The position numbers and the translations under genes are program-made. From contig JAIXRT010000208.1 in the NCBI GenBank assembly GCA_027485075.1, positions 1 to 18,329 on the forward strand: a stretch of 18,329 nt of DNA. The letters run 5' to 3'. The notes below the pieces were generated by a model. The model made no database searches. It was not told the origin of the DNA and was given only the letters and a program-made list of their open reading frames with translations. This DNA comes from Cytophagaceae bacterium. Lineage in GTDB: Bacteria > Bacteroidota > Bacteroidia > Cytophagales > Spirosomataceae. Positions 13,523-18,329 of the stretch are shown here, piece by piece (positions within the stretch are counted from its first letter, which is position 1; every line of letters begins with the position of its first letter).

Positions 13523-13547
13523 CAGCAAAAATCCTGCCGCCTTGCTG
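13523..13547 (-). terminator. CAGCAA/TTGCTG hairpin after lysine-rich paralog 2
   Basis: CAGCAA (13523-13528) pairs with TTGCTG (13542-13547). It lies ~80 nt past the stop of the minus-strand gene at 13625. CTAACCCCTATGCAACAAAG (minus strand, about 13579-13560) is the shared 3' motif just before it. Confidence 0.5.
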
Positions 13548-13624
13548 ATTTTCTGCTCTACTTTGTTGCATAGGGGTTAGACCTTTTTATTTAGTGGTTA
13601 TAACCTTTTGTAGTGTATTTGAGT

Positions 13625-14803
13625 TTAACCGAAGACGGGCTCTGGAACCTCGTCGTCGATGCGGCCCTCTGCAGGCAAGTAGACACCCACCCACTCGCCC
13701 ATAGCGCCATCTGCTCCCTTATGCCACACCTCGTCGTCAGAGTTGCGGAAGTAGGTCTTGCCCTTAAAGGACCAAGACTTCACTTCGCCCTCTGCTGGTG
13801 CGACCCACGTGTCTGCTACAACTGGGCGCTTCGCTGCCACTGCCACTGCCACTGCACCTGCACCGCCTGCTGCCTTAACGGGGACGGCGGCGGGCTTGGG
13901 GGCCGCCTTCGCTGCTGCCTTAACGGGCACTGCTGACTTTACAACTGTCTTCTTCACCTTTAAAGCCTTCTCGGCCTCCTTGCGGGCCTTCTCCTCTGCT
14001 GCGGCCTTCTCCTTCTCTGCCTTCGCTGCTGCACGCGCTGCCTTACGCTCCTCAACTTCCGCCTTTGCCGCCTCCTTCCTGGCGGCGGTTTCAGCCTTCT
14101 TCGCCTCACGAAGCTCGGCCTTGCGTGCCTTCTCCTCTGCTGCCGCCTTCTCCTTCGCTGCCTTCTCCTCTGCCTTCTCCGCGGCCGTCTTGCGAACGGT
14201 TACCTTGGAGGAGGTAGTGGACTTGGCGGCGACGGACTCCGTTTCAGAGGCTGGATCCTCCTCATAGGACTCCAGGAACCGCTCCCAAGAGGGATGAGAT
14301 TCCTTACGAGCCTTTGAGAGGGACATTGCCTCCTTGTGGATGATCTGGCGACCAGCGGGAGTTGATTCCGTCACAGAGTCCTCATAGATGTAGGCACCCT
14401 CGTGGAGTACAGAGGCTGGCATTTCGATTGTCTCTTCGACAACCTCACCAGTCTCCTTGTCCTTACGGGATGACTTCACCTCAAAGGCCTCCCAGCCGTT
14501 CTCACGAGCATCCTTCAGAGTGAAGGCTACCCACGCGTTGTTCTTGCGCAGTTGGCGAGGAGTCTTCCCCTTCGGGGCATCCTTCGCCTTCTTTGCAGTC
14601 ACACCACGCTTGGAAGATGACTTCCCCGCTGACTTGCTTGACTTCTCAGCCTGCTTCAACAGCGCACCAATGACCTTGAACAGGTCGGCGCCGTCAAAGT
14701 GCTTTGCAGCAGCAATGAAAGTGGGGACATCAATCTCCATAGAGACGGACGCAGAATCGTCAATTGACACAGCTGACGCAGTAGGAAGCTCGGAAACCGA
14801 CAT
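13625..14803 (-). CDS. Lysine/alanine-rich H1-like protein, paralog 2
   Basis: The start at 14803 (392 aa, MSVSELPTASAV) is preferred over an in-frame ATG 13 codons upstream, which lies in the CCAAG leader. The domain plan is the same as 3204-4289: VPTFIAAAKHFDGADLFKVI near the N terminus; RKNNAWVAFTLKDARENGWE and MPASVLHEGAYIYEDSV in the central domain; a long KAAAEEKARKAE-type helical repeat; an Ala/Pro/Lys stretch (KAAAKAAPKPAAVPVKAAGG); and the C-terminal small domain with FKGKTYF, EVWHKG and GEWVGVY. The charged region is longer than in paralog 1. Chromatin or genome-binding function is inferred from composition. It has a class-A early promoter. Confidence 0.8.
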   Translation of the reverse strand: MSVSELPTASAVSIDDSASVSMEIDVPTFIAAAKHFDGADLFKVIGALLKQAEKSSKSAGKSSSKRGVTAKKAKDAPKGKTPRQLRKNNAWVAFTLKDARENGWEAFEVKSSRKDKETGEVVEETIEMPASVLHEGAYIYEDSVTESTPAGRQIIHKEAMSLSKARKESHPSWERFLESYEEDPASETESVAAKSTTSSKVTVRKTAAEKAEEKAAKEKAAAEEKARKAELREAKKAETAARKEAAKAEVEERKAARAAAKAEKEKAAAEEKARKEAEKALKVKKTVVKSAVPVKAAAKAAPKPAAVPVKAAGGAGAVAVAVAAKRPVVADTWVAPAEGEVKSWSFKGKTYFRNSDDEVWHKGADGAMGEWVGVYLPAEGRIDDEVPEPVFG

Positions 14804-14957
14804 TTTAACCTTGGAAAGCCTGGGATAGAACCTGGAAATCACGGAAAACTTGGAATAATCAGAACGCTTGAATACTGAGTTAATCTCTGGGTAATGAGAT
14901 TAAATGTGTTTAGACCCAGCTTCTTTAGTAGGGGTCTGGCCGTTTCAATTTTTTTTT
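14804..14957 (-). promoter_or_regulatory. Early promoter, class A, of 13625-14803 gene
   Basis: On the minus strand: AAAAAAAATTGAAAC (14957-14943), 23 nt, CTGGGT...ACCCAG dyad (14919-14887) enclosing TAAACACATTTAATC, then TTCCAAGTTTTCC, TTTCCAGG and TTTCCAAGG before the ATG. Confidence 0.75.
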
Positions 14958-14973
14958 GAAATTGACAAATTAG

Positions 14974-15215
14974 GGCCGGCCGACCGGCCCCTATGGGGCC
15001 GTTTTAGAGTACTTGGAGTAGGTAAATTTCAACCCTAAAATAAAATTGAAAGTACCCTTTTTAAGGCCCTTTTAGGGCCTTTTTGCCCCCTAAAACCCTT
15101 TTTTGGCCCTTATTGACTTTAAGGATGAAATCCTCAATTTCAAACTAAAATTGAAGGCCTTTTTAGGGGGTCTTTAGACCCTTTTTCTCCCTATTTTAGG
15201 GGGCCTTTAGGCCCC
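14974..15215. repeat. Cluster of stem-loops in the central divergent spacer
   Basis: The 577-bp gap between divergent arrays contains GGCCGGCC (14974-14981) and four hairpins: CGGCCCC-TAT-GGGGCCG (14985-15001), AAGGCCC/GGGCCTT (15063-15081), GGGTCT-TT-AGACCC (15168-15181) and GGGGCC-TTTA-GGCCCC (15200-15215). Most are followed by T-runs. Five TTTTAGGG/CCCTAAAA octamers and extra AAAATTGA copies (15042-15052, about 15146-15155) lie among them. It could be a regulatory hub, stacked terminators or a replication-related site; no gene is seen in it. Confidence 0.7.
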
Positions 15216-15246
15216 TTTTGGACCCCCTTTTTGCCTCAATTTCAGG

Positions 15247-15380
15247 AAAAAATTGAAATTGGCTGGCCATTATTATAGAAGCTGGGTTAAAACACTATAG
15301 AGGATTTCCACTACCCAGGAACCTCACTTCAGTTTTCAAGCTTTCCAAGCCTTACAAGCTTCTTCACCGCTCAATCCAAG
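15247..15380 (+). promoter_or_regulatory. Early promoter, class A, of 15381 gene
   Basis: AAAAAATTGAAAT (15247-15259), 22 nt, CTGGGT-TAAAACAC...ACCCAG (15282-15318), then TTTCCAAGCC, CAAGC and ATCCAAG immediately before ATGGCC. Confidence 0.75.
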
Positions 15381-15809
15381 ATGGCCGCCCCTGTTCCTAT
15401 TACGACTCAGGCTATTGCCTCCATCCTCGATGTTGCCTGTTATCAGATATCCATCGCGCCTATCACTCACGAGGTCGTTCTTAATGGGCCTCTTGATGTT
15501 GAAAAGGTTGAGTCTCACCTGTACGAGAACAACGAGGATTATGATGGAGCTCTCGATGGTCTCATCCGTTCTCTTACTTGGGACTCCGTCATCCTCCCTG
15601 GCATCGAGAAGCTCGTCATCATCAATAACTCTGACCCTGAATACACCTATACACGTGAGACGCCTAATGGCGTTACTGTTCGCGCCTTTGTTGAGAGTGT
15701 CGTTAAGGTCAGACTCCCTGCCAAGGAGCTCTTCTGTATACTCCGTTTGGCGGCTGAGGAGAACAGATGCCTAACATATAAGGTCGGATTCCATCACGGC
15801 GTCTATTAA
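15381..15809 (+). CDS. Paralogous family protein C (142 aa)
   Basis: This is the third and shortest member of the family with 9432-9953 and 11423-11953. It keeps the N-terminal helix and strand (AIASILDVACYQISIAPITH), LTWDSVILPGIEKLVIINNS, and GVTVRAFVESVVKVRLPAKE, ending TYKVGFHHGVY. The acidic middle is much shorter than in the other two. The start ATG lies directly after ATCCAAG, with a class-A promoter rather than the class-B promoter of its paralogs. No known domain or catalytic motif is recognised. It is the first gene of the rightward array. Confidence 0.7.
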   Translation: MAAPVPITTQAIASILDVACYQISIAPITHEVVLNGPLDVEKVESHLYENNEDYDGALDGLIRSLTWDSVILPGIEKLVIINNSDPEYTYTRETPNGVTVRAFVESVVKVRLPAKELFCILRLAAEENRCLTYKVGFHHGVY

Positions 15810-15871
15810 TCGCCTTTACATCGCTAATCATAAAACCAAATACAATACTCAATAACTACTATGCAACACAC

Positions 15872-15896
15872 GAAGAAACCGACGACAGGTTTTTTC
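15872..15896 (+). terminator. GAAGAAACC/GGTTTTTTC hairpin
   Basis: A 9-bp stem with one G-U pair (15872-15880 with 15888-15896) and a 7-nt loop follows the motif AATAACTACTATGCAACACAC. The stem and loop are identical at 17388-17412. Confidence 0.75.
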
Positions 15897-15963
15897 ATAC
15901 TCTCCGCTTTTATCACGGCGCGCACAACCACTGTTAAATTTTCATACGTTCCACCCCTGCGGG

Positions 15964-16186
15964 GCTACTTGGTAGTGGGAGGAGTGGAATGATTTTTATT
16001 TGATGGAGGACACCATCAGAAAAAATTTGAAATCAATTCGCCGCTTTTTATGAAGGTGGGTTAAAACACATATAGACACATCACCCAGTGTCTATCTCCA
16101 AGTTTATCTGCGCTTTTCCAAGTTTTACAACGCACTTTTCCACGTTTTATCACACGACACGACACGACACGACACGACACGACACG
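15964..16186 (+). promoter_or_regulatory. Upstream element, early promoter and leader of 16187 gene
   Basis: GCTACTTGGTAGTGGGAG (15964-15981), 38 nt including GATGG-AGGACA-CCATC, AAAAAATTTGAAAT (16020-16033; one extra T against AAAATTGA), 23 nt, TGGGT-TAAAACAC...ACCCA (16057-16087), an overlapping ATAGACAC/GTGTCTAT dyad (16072-16095), then TCCAAGTTTA, TTCCAAGTTTTA and TTCCACGTTTTA. The stretch ends in ACACG repeats at the ATG. Confidence 0.8.
16152..16186 (+). repeat. Seven ACACG pentamers abutting the start codon
   Basis: Seven perfect tandem copies of ACACG end exactly at the base before ATG (16187). It is a microsatellite in the 5' leader, likely unstable in copy number. Confidence 0.95.
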
Positions 16187-16399
16187 ATGGCTTGTGCCAA
16201 ATCTTCTAATCCTGCTCTTGCATACATATTCATTGCTGTTTGTATTGTTGTTGTTCTGGCTTGGATCATTATTCCTTACATACTTGTCAACAGTATCGTC
16301 GCAGCCTATTCTGGCAGTGATGATTATCTCTTTACGATAGTTGCTTCTTCTGCGTTGCTAGTCGCATTTGCTCTCCCCTGTGTTTGTCGTCCCTCTTAA
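16187..16399 (+). CDS. Small membrane protein, two predicted TM helices
   Basis: The protein has 70 residues. The first hydrophobic helix spans ~11-35 (YIFIAVCIVVVLAWIIIPYI) and the second ~48-66 (LFTIVASSALLVAFALPCVC). They are joined by a short polar loop containing YSGSDDY. There are cysteines near both ends. The ATG at 16187 is chosen because the in-frame upstream codons lie in the promoter leader and the ACACG repeat. It is probably an integral membrane protein of host or virion membranes; the function is unknown. It is the second gene of the rightward array, with the full cassette regulatory set on both sides. Confidence 0.65.
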   Translation: MACAKSSNPALAYIFIAVCIVVVLAWIIIPYILVNSIVAAYSGSDDYLFTIVASSALLVAFALPCVCRPS

Positions 16400-16490
16400 T
16401 GAGTCTTTCCCGTCACACACCATACCATACCATGCCACACTATACCACAAAACAAAATCTTATAACACCTATGTAAACACAAATACACAC

Positions 16491-16514
16491 GAAAAGACCC
16501 TTAACGGTTTTTTC
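16491..16514 (+). terminator. GAAAAGACC/GGTTTTTTC hairpin
   Basis: A 9-bp stem with one G-U pair (16491-16499 with 16506-16514) follows TATAACACCTATGTAAACAC. The stem design is the same as at 15872 and 17388, with a different loop. Confidence 0.7.
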
Positions 16515-16540
16515 ATACCCTGCGCTTGCGCGCCTGTGGC

Positions 16541-16735
16541 GCTACTTGGTTGTGGGAGGGCGCGATACGCAAACTTTTTATTCGGCGCTCGTACAGAAAA
16601 ATTTGAAATCTTGACGCCGTTTTAGATTAAGATGGGTTAAAACACACATAGACACATCACCCAGTGTCTATTTCAAAGTTTTCACACTTTTCCAAGTTTA
16701 TCACCGCTTCTCCGCACTTTTCCAAGCTTTACAAG
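16541..16735 (+). promoter_or_regulatory. Upstream element, early promoter and leader of 16736 gene
   Basis: GCTACTTGGTTGTGGGAG (16541-16558), 38 nt, AAAAATTTGAAATC (16597-16610), 22 nt, TGGGT-TAAAACAC...ACCCA (16633-16663), an ATAGACAC/GTGTCTAT dyad (16648-16671), then TTCCAAGTTTA and TTCCAAGCTTTACAAG just before ATGGCC. Confidence 0.8.
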
Positions 16736-17320
16736 ATGGCCGCTCCTGTCGCTGATTATCCTTTTGCCAACTGGACTGATTACTTTAAGGCTCTTTCTCA
16801 AGTATTCAGTACTGAATTCTTTGGCGAGACATATCCTGCATATGAACTTGTATATGAGGACGAAGGTGGTGAGGCTGACCTTCGTATTATTACTGGCTTG
16901 TTAGATGCTGGTGCTAATCCACAGGAGGGATTTGATATGCTCTTAAAGACCTGTATCATTCATCATCGATACTCGTCTGAGTTCATTGATGATATCGCCT
17001 TCCCTTCTATTCTTCAGGCTTTCTTTGATAGAGGCGCTCGTCTTAATATTGATATACTTATTGGCATACACATTGCTACATGTCCTGAACACTTTGAGGA
17101 GGAATCCTATACTGCTGATCCTAGGGGTCGTCTTATCTGGCAGTTGAGGACGATTGTTCCTCATATTATTCAACAACTTGATGTCGCCATTCATTGGAAT
17201 AACCTTGTTCCTGCATATTGGGAGGATATTGATAACGATCCTGTCACTATGGAGGAGTTGCGTGCTGCTGTCTATCGTTCCATTAAGTACACTTATCAGG
17301 AGGTTGCTGCTGAGGCTTAG
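16736..17320 (+). CDS. Ankyrin-repeat-like protein, 194 aa
   Basis: The start at 16736 (ATGGCCGCTCCTGTC) mirrors that of the 15381 gene (both MAAPV). Residues ~50-105 contain two ankyrin-like turns: IITGLLDAGANPQEGFDMLL and ILQAFFDRGARLN, about 40 residues apart with a helical segment between. The spacing is longer than a canonical 33-residue repeat, so the repeats are degenerate. The C-terminal half is helical with Trp and Pro (AIHWNNLVPAYWEDI). Ankyrin proteins are common in giant viruses and usually mediate protein-protein contacts. No F-box is recognised. The partner is unknown. Confidence 0.65.
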   Translation: MAAPVADYPFANWTDYFKALSQVFSTEFFGETYPAYELVYEDEGGEADLRIITGLLDAGANPQEGFDMLLKTCIIHHRYSSEFIDDIAFPSILQAFFDRGARLNIDILIGIHIATCPEHFEEESYTADPRGRLIWQLRTIVPHIIQQLDVAIHWNNLVPAYWEDIDNDPVTMEELRAAVYRSIKYTYQEVAAEA

Positions 17321-17387
17321 CCTGACCTATTGGACGCGTCATAACACATAAAATACAACAATTCTTTATAACATCTATGCAATACAC

Positions 17388-17412
17388 GAAGAAACCGACG
17401 ACAGGTTTTTTC
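17388..17412 (+). terminator. GAAGAAACC/GGTTTTTTC hairpin, identical to 15872
   Basis: The 9-bp stem with a G-U pair (17388-17396 with 17404-17412) is identical in stem and loop to 15872-15896. It follows TATAACATCTATGCAATACAC. Confidence 0.75.
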
Positions 17413-17432
17413 ATACTCTGGCGCCTTGCGGC

Positions 17433-17660
17433 GCTACTTGGTCGTGGGAGGAGTGTAATGATTTTTATTTGATGGAGGACACCATCAGAAAAAGTTGAAA
17501 TCGAGACCCAGTCTGTTTGGAAGCTGGGTTAAAACACTATAGAGATTCTCACTACCCAGAGATTCTCTGCGCTTTTAGAAAAAGCGCCCAAAAGCAGCTA
17601 TAAGATTCTCCTTCAGATTTCCAAGATTTCCAAGCTTCTCCACGCTTCAAATCGCTCAAT
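17433..17660 (+). promoter_or_regulatory. Upstream element, early promoter and leader of 17661 gene
   Basis: GCTACTTGGTCGTGGGAG (17433-17450), 38 nt including GATGG-AGGACA-CCATC, AAAAAGTTGAAATC (17489-17502; one change from AAAATTGA), 21 nt, CTGGGT-TAAAACAC...ACCCAG (17524-17559), then TTTCCAAGATTTCCAAGC before ATGGCC. The leader also holds GCGCTTTT/AAAAAGCGC pairing near 17570-17588. Confidence 0.8.
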
Positions 17661-18137
17661 ATGGCCGTTAACGCTGAACTCGCTGCTGCTCAGGCCGTTG
17701 TCCGCAACGCTCTTGATGCCAGCTGTGTACAGGGACTTAAGGACATTTGGACCGCGCTGTATCAGGAACGCCAGCTCATCTGTAGGCTTGATAGCGAGTG
17801 TGATGCGATGTTCAATGACTGGTACTATGATGAACTCCAACTAATTGACTATATACCTATGTTTATGCTCATTAATTGGACTCCCTTGCGTACTATGACT
17901 CGCTATATCACTAACTGCTCGGATGTCCAGAAGCGACATGCTCATATCTCTGTATCTATCATCAAAAAGTATGGCAGTTGCGCTTGGCCTGTTGGTCGCG
18001 ACTTCGATAGCCTCCTTGCTGCCTACTATGCTTGGGACACTACTAGTGTACCTGGTGATGAGGATAGCCTCTATGAACACATTGTTCGCTTTGTCAATGA
18101 TGATCTTGCTGTACCCTTCCTTGTAGCCTCTGCCTAA
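17661..18137 (+). CDS. Hypothetical protein, 158 aa
   Basis: The protein is mostly helical. An Ala-rich N terminus (ELAAAQAVVRNALDASCVQG) is followed by QERQLICRLDSECDAMFNDW, a hydrophobic YIPMFMLINWTPL stretch that is too short and interrupted for a clear membrane helix, and a C-terminal half with FDSLLAAYYAWDTTSV and YEHIVRFVNDDLAVPFLVAS. No signal peptide or known motif is seen, and no family is recognised. The promoter, leader and 3' modules are those of the neighbouring cassettes, so it is expected to be co-regulated with them although the protein is unrelated. Confidence 0.7.
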   Translation: MAVNAELAAAQAVVRNALDASCVQGLKDIWTALYQERQLICRLDSECDAMFNDWYYDELQLIDYIPMFMLINWTPLRTMTRYITNCSDVQKRHAHISVSIIKKYGSCAWPVGRDFDSLLAAYYAWDTTSVPGDEDSLYEHIVRFVNDDLAVPFLVASA

Positions 18138-18205
18138 ATCATAACTGTCTGCCAATATTAGAAAACACACAAACATCGTAAAACACCTATATACAGAAAA
18201 CGACT

Positions 18206-18228
18206 GAAAAGACCTTCACGGTTTTTTC
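18206..18228 (+). terminator. GAAAAGACC/GGTTTTTTC hairpin
   Basis: A 9-bp stem (18206-18214 with 18220-18228) repeats the stem at 16491-16514 exactly, with a 5-nt loop. It follows AAAACACCTATATACAG. Confidence 0.7.
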
Positions 18229-18262
18229 ATTGCACTTTTGAAGTACTTGTCCTGACAGCACC

Positions 18263-18329
18263 GCTACTTGGTCGTGGGAGAATTACAGATTTTTTATTGA
18301 TGCTGTCGCCCCGTCTAAAAAAATTGAAA
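18263..18329 (+). promoter_or_regulatory. Upstream element and start of next cassette promoter
   Basis: GCTACTTGGTCGTGGGAG (18263-18280) is followed after 36 nt by AAAAAAATTGAAA (18317-18329) at the window edge. A further rightward early gene is predicted just outside the window. Confidence 0.75.

Noticed and set aside
16152..16186. Short tandem repeats considered as CRISPR-like
   Set aside because: The unit is 5 bp with no spacers, so it is a simple microsatellite.
16088..16186. GTG-initiated upstream extension (MSISKF...) of the membrane protein, and the same at 16664
   Set aside because: Both derive from the conserved leader (GTGTCTAT...TCCAAGTTT) of separate cassettes before unrelated proteins, so they are untranslated leader.

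Overview
The window looks like part of a large eukaryotic DNA virus of the phylum Nucleocytoviricota, most likely order Imitervirales (a mimivirus or algal mesomimivirus relative), or a piece of such a virus integrated in a host genome. The main evidence is the octamer AAAATTGA, the known Mimivirus early promoter, which (exact or with one change) lies 60-175 nt upstream of about two thirds of the genes on both strands. Genes are short, intronless and densely packed on both strands. Stem-loops lie at many gene ends. The recognisable families are an IDSRFR-type virion protein, an FkbM methyltransferase, a tyrosine recombinase, an RRM protein, lysine/alanine-rich H1-like proteins and an ankyrin-like protein. 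No rRNA, tRNA, CRISPR array or canonical double-jelly-roll capsid gene was seen.

Region 1 (1-4300), mobile or acquired left part. The extreme left is an AT-rich 265-bp segment bounded by perfect 32-bp inverted repeats, then a 36-bp symmetrical palindrome, then a tyrosine recombinase gene with its own AAAATTGA promoter. A small coiled-coil/basic protein converges on it across a GC-rich hairpin. An AT-rich FkbM methyltransferase gene follows, flanked by ~95-bp direct repeats. The first of two paralogous lysine-rich proteins (3204-4289) closes the region.

Region 2 (4300-8450), probable late/structural block. Most genes here lack AAAATTGA: the IDSRFR virion-like protein, a protein made of four exact-period 44-residue repeats, an alanine-rich GC-rich 326-aa protein (structural candidate), and two unknown proteins.

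Region 3 (8450-18329), early cassette array. Two convergent clusters are followed by leftward and rightward arrays that diverge from a 577-bp hairpin-rich spacer (14804-15380). The coding sequences differ, but the intergenic DNA is strongly repeated. The recurring order is 3' motif (TATAACMCCTATGCAA), terminator hairpin, upstream element (CTACTTGGTNGTGGGAG), about 39 nt, AAAAATTGAAAT, about 22 nt, a GGGT...ACCC dyad around a TATA-like core or a GACGGGACCATCTCC box, a leader with repeated TTTCCAAG, and ATGGC. The region holds three members of one unrecognised paralogous family, an RRM protein, the second lysine-rich paralog, a two-domain protein with a myristoylation-like N terminus, a membrane protein, an ankyrin-like protein, and a deletion scar of a vanished gene. 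The most notable system is this modular early-gene array: standard regulatory modules with interchangeable, fast-diverging cargo, resembling a giant-virus accessory or host-interaction locus under duplication and deletion.

All motif matches were made by eye. Family assignments without a named motif are left open.
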